Assembly (NCBI RefSeq): GCF_000389965.1
Contig: NC_021191.1
Coordinates: 5,705,501 to 5,769,500 of the forward strand
Direction: 5' to 3'
DNA length: 64,000 nt
Origin: Actinoplanes sp. N902-109
GTDB taxonomy: Bacteria; Actinomycetota; Actinomycetes; Mycobacteriales; Micromonosporaceae
Position 1 is the stretch's first letter. The number at the start of each line of letters is the position of its first letter. The translations under genes were made by a program, and so were the position numbers. Below the pieces are notes generated by a model. That model saw nothing but the letters and a program-made list of their open reading frames with translations. It was not told where the DNA came from and did not search any database. Positions 53,813-60,087 of the stretch are shown one piece after another.

Positions 53813-54155
53813 CTCGCTGCTCCTCCTGTGGTGCGCGGGCCGCTTCGGAGTCCGCGGCCGCCCGGGTCGCCTCGTGCGCGGCAACGACCGCCGCCGGGGT
53901 CAGATGCAGGTCGAACGGCCGCAGCTCGTAGAACTTCATGGCCTTGCCGTCGGCGCCCAGCTCCAGCGAGCCGGCCACCAGCCCGGCCCTCTCCAGCCGT
54001 TCCAGATGCAGGTAGAGCAGTGGGCGGCTGATGCCGAGCTGCCGGGCCAGCGCGCTCACGTACTGCCGGCCCGGCGCCAGCGCCGCCACCACGGCCAGCC
54101 GCTGCGGATGATCCAGCGCCGCCACGATCAAGGGAAGCCGCTCCGCCCCCGTCAT
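53805..54155 (-). CDS. ArsR-like winged-helix regulator
   Basis: 116 residues. The N-terminal winged helix has D-H-P-Q-R-L-A-V-V-A-A-L, V-S-A-L-A-R-Q-L-G-I-S-R-P-L-L-Y-L-H-L-E-R-L-E-R-A-G-L-V and the wing K-A-M-K-F-Y-E-L. No Cys pair, so not a metal sensor of the classical kind. ATG at 54155 taken as start; GTG 54164 is possible. A perfect inverted repeat (54175-54200) lies immediately upstream and is the likely autoregulatory site, shared with the divergent DUF6578-like gene. Confidence 0.83.
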   Translation of the reverse strand: MTGAERLPLIVAALDHPQRLAVVAALAPGRQYVSALARQLGISRPLLYLHLERLERAGLVAGSLELGADGKAMKFYELRPFDLHLTPAAVVAAHEATRAAADSEAARAPQEEQRDE

Positions 54156-54174
54156 ACCTGTCACCGCCTTGCTT

Positions 54175-54200
54175 CACCTGTAATAGTGAGCTTACAGGTG
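54175..54200. promoter_or_regulatory. Perfect 9-bp inverted repeat operator
   Basis: CACCTGTAA (54175-54183) and TTACAGGTG (54192-54200) are exact inverses separated by TAGTGAGC. The repeat lies between the divergent ArsR-like gene and the DUF6578-like gene and is well placed to block both promoters. Confidence 0.75.
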
Positions 54201-54221
54201 GCGCCGTGTCAGACTCAAGCC

Positions 54222-54578
54222 GTGCGGCTCACCGTGTGGATGGACCACTGGCAGATGGACTGCTGCGGCACGCCGTTCGACACCGGCGCGACCGTGGCCT
54301 GGCGTCTGCGACCCGCGACCGACCTCGACTGGCTCTCGACCGCACTGCCCGGCACAGCTGCCGTGGACGCGGTCGAGGACCACCACGGCGGGGACACACC
54401 CCCGACCACCGGCACGGTGCTCTCGATCGCCACCTTGCACTGCCGGCACGACGGGCGGATCGTGCCCGGCTCGGGCATCCTGACGCCCGTGCCACGCGCC
54501 GGGAAGTGGACCGGCGACCTCGGCGACCGCCACTTCGCCGGCTTCCTGATCCAGCTCGACACGGCACCCGCCGCCTGA
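54222..54578 (+). CDS. DUF6578-like small protein (118 aa)
   Basis: Begins V-R-L-T-V-W-M-D-H-W-Q-M-D-C-C-G-T-P-F with A-W-R-L following, which matches the layout I associate with the actinobacterial DUF6578 family; function unknown. Further features are W-L-S-T-A-L-P-G, an H-C-R-H-D-G motif and a C-terminal H-F-A-G-F-L-I-Q-L. Soluble, three Cys. GTG 54222 is preceded by CAGACT with a 6-base gap, near the leaderless pattern. It is divergent from the ArsR-like repressor and shares its operator. Confidence 0.7.
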   Translation: MRLTVWMDHWQMDCCGTPFDTGATVAWRLRPATDLDWLSTALPGTAAVDAVEDHHGGDTPPTTGTVLSIATLHCRHDGRIVPGSGILTPVPRAGKWTGDLGDRHFAGFLIQLDTAPAA

Positions 54579-54589
54579 CCCGGCCCGCC

Positions 54590-54680
54590 CGACGCCCAGC
54601 CCGCTCAGCGCCCAGCCGCCCGGCGCCCAGCCCCGCTCAGCGCCCAGCCCGCCCGACGCCCAGCCCGGCCCGGCTGACCA
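54590..54680. repeat. Imperfect ~32-bp GC-rich duplication
   Basis: GCCCAGCC(C)CGCTCAGCGCCCAGCC is present twice with small indels, then further GCCCAGCCC units. It lies between convergent genes, after the DUF6578-like stop, with no coding signal. Confidence 0.6.
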
Positions 54681-54732
54681 CGCCTGGGCCGGCCGGCCGG
54701 CCGGGTGCCGGCTCCCGCGAGCCGCCCGCGGG

Positions 54733-55302
54733 TCAGCCCAGGGCGGCGCTCGCGGCGCGGAGTTCCTGCAAGGCCGTCATGGTGTACGACGCCAGGTCGT
54801 CATCGCCGCGCTCGGACCACTCGGCGTAGCCGCGCTTGAACGCGAGCAGGCCCATCTCCCCTGCCAGCGCCGCCGCCGGGCCGGGCACGCCGCGGGCGGC
54901 CAGCGCCGCCGTCATGGCAGCCGCGAGGCTCACCGACTTGAGCGCGTCGCGTTCCTGCAGCTCGGTGCTGGACGCGATGGCCGCCTTCATCCGCGGCGCG
55001 AGGTCGCGGTTGACCGGGCCGAGCGCGGCCGAGGCCCGGCGCAGCCCGGCGGCGACGGCGTCGAGCGGGGTGGCACCGGCCGGCGCCCCGGCGATGCCTT
55101 CGGTCAGCAGCCGGCTCAGGATCTCCTGACCGGCCACCAGCAGTTCGCGCTTGTCCGGGAAGTGCCGGAAGAAGGTGCTTTTCGTGACGCCGGCGCGTTC
55201 GGCGATCTGCGCGACGGTCGTGGCGTCGTACCCCTGCTCGGCGAACAGGTCGACGGCCGCGACGACGAGCCGCTCCCGCGCCCCCGGTTCCCATCGAGCC
55301 AT
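54733..55302 (-). CDS. TetR family transcriptional regulator
   Basis: 189 residues. N-terminal helix-turn-helix: R-L-V-V-A-A-V-D-L-F-A-E-Q-G-Y-D-A-T-T-V, A-E-R-A-G-V-T-K-S-T-F-F-R-H-F-P-D-K-R-E-L. The C-terminal ligand domain is divergent. ATG complementary to 55300-55302 with TATGCT 6 bases upstream (leaderless). Two identical palindromes between this gene and the divergent epimerase are almost surely its operators. Confidence 0.9.
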   Translation of the reverse strand: MARWEPGARERLVVAAVDLFAEQGYDATTVAQIAERAGVTKSTFFRHFPDKRELLVAGQEILSRLLTEGIAGAPAGATPLDAVAAGLRRASAALGPVNRDLAPRMKAAIASSTELQERDALKSVSLAAAMTAALAARGVPGPAAALAGEMGLLAFKRGYAEWSERGDDDLASYTMTALQELRAASAALG

Positions 55303-55308
55303 GACCCC

Positions 55309-55314
55309 AGCATA
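55309..55314 (-). promoter_or_regulatory. Leaderless -10 box TATGCT (minus strand)
   Basis: TATGCT on the minus strand lies 6 bases before the TetR ATG; operator 1 begins two bases further upstream, over the -35 side. Confidence 0.5.
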
Positions 55315-55315
55315 G

Positions 55316-55337
55316 TGACGGGACTCTTGTCCCGTCA
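55316..55337. promoter_or_regulatory. TetR operator 1
   Basis: TGACGGGAC and GTCCCGTCA form perfect 9-bp arms around TCTT. It is adjacent to the -10 box of the tetR gene. Confidence 0.8.
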
Positions 55338-55348
55338 CCGTGGTAGCT

Positions 55349-55370
55349 TGATGGGACAAGAGTCCCATCA
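55349..55370. promoter_or_regulatory. TetR operator 2
   Basis: TGATGGGAC and GTCCCATCA form perfect 9-bp arms around AAGA. It lies 33 bp from operator 1, with the same arms except one symmetric base pair, and 15 bases before the epimerase ATG. Confidence 0.8.
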
Positions 55371-55385
55371 CTTCGGGAGCGTCCC

Positions 55386-56267
55386 ATGCATGTCTTCATC
55401 ACCGGCGGCACCGGCCTGATCGGGTCTGCCGTCGTCGCCGAACTGCTCGGGCACGGGCACACCGTCGCGGCACTCGCCCGCTCGGCGGCTGCCGAGCAGG
55501 CGGTCACGGCAGCCGGTGCCGACCCGGTCCGGGGCAGCCTCACCGACCTGGACGTGCTGCGCAGTGCGGCCGGCAGCGCCGACGGCGTGATCCACCTGGC
55601 CTTCAGCAACGACTTCAGCAGCCCCGAGGCACTCGCCCGGGGGATCACGGAGGAGACCGACGCTCTCACCGCGCTGGGTGAAGCCCTGGCCGGCAGCGAC
55701 CGCCCGCTCGTGACCGTCTCCGGCACCCCGCTGGCCGCGGGCCGGCCCGCCACCGAAGCCGACCCGCTGCCCACCGACGGGCCGGTCGGCGGACGCAGCC
55801 GGACGGTCAACGCCATCCTGGAACTGAGCTCGCGCGGTGTCCGCAGTACGGCCATCCGCCTGCCGCGCACGGTCCACAACCAGGGCACCGGCGGCTTCGC
55901 CGGTCTGCTGACCCAGATCGCCCGGGCCAACGGCGTCGCCGGCTACCCGGGCGACGGCACCCAGCGCTGGCCGGCCGTGCACGCGCTCGACGCCGCCGTG
56001 CTGTTCCGCCTCGCCCTCGAACAGGCCCCGGCCGGCACCGCCTGGCACGCCGTGGCCGACGAGGGCGACGCCGTCCGCGACATCGCCGCGGTCATCGGCC
56101 GGCGCCTCGGCCTCCCGGTCCGGTCCGTGCCGGCCGAGACCTTCGGCCCGATCGGCCCGATCTTCGCCGCCGACCAGCCGGCCTCCAGCACCCACACCCG
56201 CGATGCCCTGGGCTGGAAGCCGGTCCACCCGAGCCTGCTCGAGGACCTCGAGAACCTCCGGCCCTGA
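55386..56267 (+). CDS. NAD(P)-dependent epimerase/dehydratase family protein (extended SDR)
   Basis: 293 residues. Rossmann motif F-I-T-G-G-T-G-L-I-G-S, then G-S-L-T-D-L-D-V-L and H-L-A-F-S-N-D. V-T-V-S-G-T-P is the Ser position; the usual Y-x-x-x-K is not clear (R-S-R-T-V-N-A instead), as in atypical NAD(P)-binding SDRs. W-P-A-V-H-A-L-D-A-A and A-L-G-W-K-P end the family pattern. It is likely an NAD(P)H-dependent reductase. CGGGAGCG ribosome site. Its promoter is covered by the two TetR operators, so it is induced when TetR binds its ligand. Confidence 0.85.
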   Translation: MHVFITGGTGLIGSAVVAELLGHGHTVAALARSAAAEQAVTAAGADPVRGSLTDLDVLRSAAGSADGVIHLAFSNDFSSPEALARGITEETDALTALGEALAGSDRPLVTVSGTPLAAGRPATEADPLPTDGPVGGRSRTVNAILELSSRGVRSTAIRLPRTVHNQGTGGFAGLLTQIARANGVAGYPGDGTQRWPAVHALDAAVLFRLALEQAPAGTAWHAVADEGDAVRDIAAVIGRRLGLPVRSVPAETFGPIGPIFAADQPASSTHTRDALGWKPVHPSLLEDLENLRP

Positions 56268-56290
56268 CCGGGTACGGGCACGCCCGCCGA

Positions 56291-57289
56291 TCAGCGCCGC
56301 GGCAGGGTGCGCCCGTCGGCAAGGGTGCGACCGCTGAGCAGCAGGACCAGGTCGCCGGTGGGGGCGGTGACGGGACGGCCGCTCCCCCAGCGGAAGCCGG
56401 CGTCGGTGGCCTCGAGCCGTACGCCGGTCAGGTCGACGCCGAACCAGGCGCCCGCCGCGGCGGCAAGCTGGTCGAGAACCGCGAGGACCGCACCGGGCGG
56501 CGCCACCGCCGGCTGGTCGAGAGCGGTGGTCACGTCCAGCGAGTGGATGACCGCGTGACTGAGGGCGCCGGTCGCACCCCCGCCCGGCGGTCGCCAGGCG
56601 TGCAGGGCCGGCGACCGGAGCTGGTCGAGCAGCTCGGCGACCGGCAGGGTGGCGTCGCGGGCGGCCACCGTGTCGGACAGCACGGTGAAGTCGCCGCCGG
56701 CCGCCGCCAGCTCCGCGCCGTACCGTTCGGGGGTCAGCCGCACCGGCATGGTGACGTGGGCGACGACGTGGCGTACGAGCCATTTGTCGCACAGCGAGGG
56801 GGCGTCCCATACCTCCACCGGTGACGCGGCGAGCAGCTCGGCAAGCCCATGGCAGGTCAGCGCGACCAGATGCTGCACCAGGTGGTCCGCGAGCTTGTCG
56901 AGGGAGCCGGCGAAACCGGCGCGCGCGTCCGGGCGGCGCATGGGTTCGGGCACGTGGCGCTGGTGGATGACCACCTCCGTGCGGCCGTCGCCGAGGTCGG
57001 TCAGGGTGGTGGTGGTGTGCATGCCGCCGGCCGGTTCGCGCCAGGCGAGCCGTTCCGGGACGATGACGTCGGTGAAGGTGGCGACCATGCGGTGGCTGCC
57101 GTGCTCGCCGACCATCAGGGTCTCGAAGCGGCCGCCGGGCCGCAGCTCGACCACGATGCCGTCGACCGGGGTGGTCATGCCGCGCGGGCCCCAGAACTGC
57201 GCCAGCTCGGCGGGGTCCGTGAGACACCGCCACACCAGTTCACGGGGGGCCTGGAAGACCCGGCGGTAGATCAGCTCGTCGTCGCTCAT
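56291..57289 (-). CDS. SRPBCC (AHSA1) domain fused to a maleylpyruvate-isomerase/DinB-like domain
   Basis: 332 residues. Residues about 1-145 are an AHSA1-type SRPBCC domain (R-R-V-F-Q-A-P-R-E-L-V-W-R-C-L-T-D-P, F-W-G-P-R-G-M-T-T-P, P-G-G-R-F-E-T-L-M). Residues about 150-332 are an MDMPI-type four-helix domain (W-D-A-P-S-L-C-D-K-W-L-V-R-H-V-V-A-H, S-H-A-V-I-H-S-L-D-V, W-G-S-G-R-P-V-T-A). MDMPI domains bind a metal through three His and often use mycothiol. The gene overlaps the ArsR gene by ATGA, a classic ArsR-SRPBCC pair with an extra domain. Confidence 0.84.
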   Translation of the reverse strand: MSDDELIYRRVFQAPRELVWRCLTDPAELAQFWGPRGMTTPVDGIVVELRPGGRFETLMVGEHGSHRMVATFTDVIVPERLAWREPAGGMHTTTTLTDLGDGRTEVVIHQRHVPEPMRRPDARAGFAGSLDKLADHLVQHLVALTCHGLAELLAASPVEVWDAPSLCDKWLVRHVVAHVTMPVRLTPERYGAELAAAGGDFTVLSDTVAARDATLPVAELLDQLRSPALHAWRPPGGGATGALSHAVIHSLDVTTALDQPAVAPPGAVLAVLDQLAAAAGAWFGVDLTGVRLEATDAGFRWGSGRPVTAPTGDLVLLLSGRTLADGRTLPRR

Positions 57290-57627
57290 CGGTCGTCCCC
57301 CTCGCGCTGCTGCAGCTGGGCCAGCCGCGTCTCGAGCCGGTCCATCCGTTGCGACCAGGTGCGCCGGCTCTCCTCGAGCCAGGTCAGTGCGGTCTCCAGC
57401 GCCGCCGGTTCGAGCCGGCACGGCCGGGTCTGCCGGTGCCGGCCGCGGCTGATCAGACCCGAGCGTTCGAGCACGCGCAGATGCTGCGAGACGGCCTGCA
57501 TGCTCATCTCGTACGGCGCGGCGAGCTCTTTGACGGTCGCTTCCGCCACACTCAGCCGCGCCACGATGTCCCGCCGGGTGCGGTCGCTGAGCGCCGTGAA
57601 CACCGCGTCGAGCTGCTCGTCGGTCAT
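57286..57627 (-). CDS. ArsR family transcriptional regulator
   Basis: 113 residues from ATG 57627 (M-T-D-E-Q-L-D-A-V-F-T-A-L-S-D-R-T-R-R). The helix-turn-helix is V-K-E-L-A-A-P-Y-E-M-S-M-Q-A-V-S-Q-H-L-R-V-L; the wing is G-R-H-R-Q-T-R-P-C. A TTG start at 57651 would add eight residues. This is the SRPBCC-associated ArsR group, which does not bind metals. It is translationally coupled to the SRPBCC gene. A TTGACT (-35-like, minus strand, 57669-57674) lies upstream. Confidence 0.88.
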   Translation of the reverse strand: MTDEQLDAVFTALSDRTRRDIVARLSVAEATVKELAAPYEMSMQAVSQHLRVLERSGLISRGRHRQTRPCRLEPAALETALTWLEESRRTWSQRMDRLETRLAQLQQREGDDR

Positions 57628-57739
57628 AGTGTCAAGCACTCGCTTACTCAAGCATCAGCTTTAGCAAGAGTCAACTTCCGTATGCCGCCGACTGCGGCGA
57701 CCACCGCCCGGCCCGCATCAGGTCGCCCGAGGTGTGTGT

Positions 57740-58330
57740 TCAGCGGGTGGAGAGCAGGAGATAGCGCTCGTCGGTGATCGGCTTGCCCCACAGTGCGGGA
57801 TCGGTGAGCGGCTGCACCCGCGTCTCCGAGCGGAAGCGGCGGACCTGGGCGGCGCACTCGATCGCCGGCAGCCCAGCCCCGGTCGACCACCGGCCCTCGA
57901 CCAGCACCAGCCGGCCGCCGGGCCTGAGCAGCACCACCCAGCGTTGCAGGGCCATGTGGATGTCCGGCAAGGCCCACAGCACATGCCGGCTCAGCACCAC
58001 GTCCACCGAGCCCGGCTGCCAGGGCGGTCGCGCGGCGTCACCCTGCTCCCACGCGACCGCCACGCCGTGCGCTGCCGCCTTGCGCCGGGCCTGGTCCAGC
58101 ATCCGGGCCGATGCGTCGAGCCCGCGCACCGTGTGCCCCGCCTCGGCCAGCAGCACGGAGAGGCTGCCGGTGCCGCAGCCGACATCGGCCACCACCGCCG
58201 GTGCGGGCGGCAGCACCGGCTTCAGCAAGCGCTTCCACGCCGAGCGCACCCCGGGGTCACGCAAGCCGTGATCCGGCTCCTCGTCGAACGTTGCGGCGTA
58301 CCCGTCCCACTCAGCACCGGCATCGATCAT
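57740..58330 (-). CDS. Class I SAM-dependent methyltransferase
   Basis: 196 residues. Motif I V-V-A-D-V-G-C-G-T-G-S-L-S, post-I G-L-D-A-S-A-R-M-L, motif II V-D-V-V-L-S-R-H-V, and L-L-R-P-G-G-R-L-V-L-V-E. Methyltransf_11 type, small-molecule acceptor likely, identity unknown. ATG 58330 has TAGGTT exactly 6 bases upstream on the minus strand. It is a single gene between the ArsR unit and the alcohol dehydrogenase. Confidence 0.88.
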   Translation of the reverse strand: MIDAGAEWDGYAATFDEEPDHGLRDPGVRSAWKRLLKPVLPPAPAVVADVGCGTGSLSVLLAEAGHTVRGLDASARMLDQARRKAAAHGVAVAWEQGDAARPPWQPGSVDVVLSRHVLWALPDIHMALQRWVVLLRPGGRLVLVEGRWSTGAGLPAIECAAQVRRFRSETRVQPLTDPALWGKPITDERYLLLSTR

Positions 58331-58336
58331 CGGGCG

Positions 58337-58342
58337 AACCTA
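58337..58342 (-). promoter_or_regulatory. Leaderless -10 box TAGGTT (minus strand)
   Basis: TAGGTT on the minus strand lies 6 bases before the methyltransferase ATG. Confidence 0.5.
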
Positions 58343-58363
58343 GCGCGGCCCCGGGAGCCCGGG

Positions 58364-59386
58364 TCAGTCCAGGTCGGCCAGGTCGAGGACGAAGCGGTAG
58401 CGGACGTCGCCCTTGGCGAGGCGGGTGAGCGCCTCCTCGACGCGGGCCGACGGGAGCACCTCGATGTCCGCGGCTATGCCGTGCTCGGCGGCGAAGGTGA
58501 GCAGCTCGGCGGTGTGTTTGGTGCCGCCGGTGCCCGAGGAGGTGAGGTTCTTGCGGCCGTAGGTGAGCTCCATCATCCGTACGGTGGTCTCCAGCGGCGC
58601 ACCCAGGACGCTGAGCGTGCCCTCCAGGCCGAGCAACCGCAGCAGCGGGCTGAAGTCGTGCGGCGCGGCGATCGTGTCGAGGATCAGGTCGAACCGGCCG
58701 GTTGCCTGCTTGAGCTGGTCGTCGTCGGTGGTCACCAGGAAGCCCGTGGCGCCCAGCGCGCGGGCGTCCGTGGCTTTGTCCGGGGTGCGGCTGAGCACGG
58801 TGACCTCGGCACCCAGGGCGGTGGCGAGCTTGACGCCGAGGTGCCCGAGCCCGCCGAGCCCGGCCACGGCGACCTGACTGCCCGCGCCGGCGCCGGCCGC
58901 GAGCAGCGGCTCCCACATGGTGATGCCGGCGCACATGAGCGGCGCCGCGGCGGCCGGGTCGAGCGCCGCGGGCAGCGGATAGGCGAACTTGTCGCGCAGC
59001 ACGTACTCACGGCTGTAGCCGCCCTTGGTGCTCGCGCCGTACGTGGTGACGGCCCCCCGGTAGCAGAAGTTCTCCTGCCCCGCCTGGCACATGGCGCATT
59101 CGCCGCAGGAGTCGACGATCGTGCCGACGGCGACCGGGTCACCCACGGCGAACGCGGTGACCGCGGAACCCATCGCCGTCACCACCCCGGTGAACTCGTG
59201 CCCCGGCACCAGCCCGGCGATGGGCTTGCCGGTCAGGCCATGGATGGCGTGCAGGTCGCTGTGGCAGACGCCGCAGAAGTCGATGCGCACCGCGAGGTCG
59301 TCGGCGTTCAGGTCGCGCCGCTCGATCGGGACGCGCTGCAGGTCGGTGGAGCCGTTGTCGCTCTGCCAGCCGGTGGTGAGACGCAT
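58364..59386 (-). CDS. Zinc-dependent alcohol dehydrogenase (CAD-like)
   Basis: 340 residues of the medium-chain dehydrogenase family. Catalytic zinc site F-C-G-V-C-H-S-D-L-H and G-H-E-F-T-G-V-V; the structural zinc loop is recognisable with three Cys (S-C-G-E-C-A-M-C) and a fourth in N-F-C. NAD(P) site V-A-G-L-G-G-L-G-H-L-G. The closest group by motifs is the NADPH-dependent aldehyde/cinnamyl-alcohol type. AGGAGG precedes ATG 59386. It is divergent from a TetR gene with a palindrome between them. Confidence 0.9.
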   Translation of the reverse strand: MRLTTGWQSDNGSTDLQRVPIERRDLNADDLAVRIDFCGVCHSDLHAIHGLTGKPIAGLVPGHEFTGVVTAMGSAVTAFAVGDPVAVGTIVDSCGECAMCQAGQENFCYRGAVTTYGASTKGGYSREYVLRDKFAYPLPAALDPAAAAPLMCAGITMWEPLLAAGAGAGSQVAVAGLGGLGHLGVKLATALGAEVTVLSRTPDKATDARALGATGFLVTTDDDQLKQATGRFDLILDTIAAPHDFSPLLRLLGLEGTLSVLGAPLETTVRMMELTYGRKNLTSSGTGGTKHTAELLTFAAEHGIAADIEVLPSARVEEALTRLAKGDVRYRFVLDLADLD

Positions 59387-59399
59387 GAGTCCTCCTAGA

Positions 59400-59415
59400 C
59401 AGACTATTCGGTCTG
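59400..59415. promoter_or_regulatory. Candidate TetR operator
   Basis: CAGAC-TATTCG-GTCTG, perfect 5-bp arms, lies in the intergenic region between the divergent alcohol dehydrogenase and TetR genes. Confidence 0.6.
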
Positions 59416-59455
59416 CGCGGAACAGTAGCCCCGCCGGACCGCGGTGCCAAACCGC

Positions 59456-59461
59456 TAGGCT
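59456..59461 (+). promoter_or_regulatory. Leaderless -10 box TAGGCT
   Basis: TAGGCT ends 6 bases before the TetR ATG at 59468. Confidence 0.5.
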
Positions 59462-59467
59462 GATCGC

Positions 59468-60046
59468 ATGCCTGAGCTGCCGACGAGCGCCCGCGGCGCC
59501 GCCACCAGCCGGCGCATCCTGGACGCGGCGTTCGAGGAGTTCGCCGAGCGTGGCATCGCCGGGGCCCGGATCGACCGCATCATCGCCGCCGCCCGCACCA
59601 ACAAGGCCCAGCTCTACGGCTACTTCGGCAACAAGGACGGGCTGTTCGACGCGGTGCTGGCCGACCGCCTGCGAGCCAGCGCGGACGACGACGGGTTCGA
59701 CCCCGGCGACCTGGCCGGGTGGGCCGTGCGCATCTACGACGAGAACCTGCGCAACCCCGGCTTGTTCCGGCTGCTGACCTGGGCCCGGCTGGAACGCCGG
59801 CCGGCCGGTCTCACGCTCGGCCCGCTCGACGTCGAGCCCAAGTTCACAGCGGTGGCCGAGGCGCAGACCGCCGGCCGCCTCGGCGCCGGCGCCCCCGTCG
59901 ACGTGCTGGCCCTGGTCTTCGCCATGGCCAACGCCTGGTCGGCCGGCAGCGGCATCTATTCGGCCACCGCGGACCAGCCCGCCGCCGAACACGAACGCCG
60001 GCGTGCGCTGCTGCGCGCATTCGTCGAGCGTGCCGTGACACCCTGA
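59468..60046 (+). CDS. TetR family transcriptional regulator
   Basis: 192 residues. Helix-turn-helix: R-R-I-L-D-A-A-F-E-E-F-A-E-R-G-I-A-G-A-R, I-I-A-A-A-R-T-N-K-A-Q-L-Y-G-Y-F-G-N-K-D-G-L-F. The C-terminal ligand-binding domain has hydrophobic helices (L-A-L-V-F-A-M-A-N-A-W-S-A-G-S-G). Leaderless ATG with TAGGCT upstream. It is divergent from the alcohol dehydrogenase, which it most likely represses until an aldehyde or similar compound binds. Confidence 0.9.
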   Translation: MPELPTSARGAATSRRILDAAFEEFAERGIAGARIDRIIAAARTNKAQLYGYFGNKDGLFDAVLADRLRASADDDGFDPGDLAGWAVRIYDENLRNPGLFRLLTWARLERRPAGLTLGPLDVEPKFTAVAEAQTAGRLGAGAPVDVLALVFAMANAWSAGSGIYSATADQPAAEHERRRALLRAFVERAVTP

Positions 60047-60087
60047 CGCAATGCTCAGGTGGCCGGGCGGCATGCCGATGGCATGAC

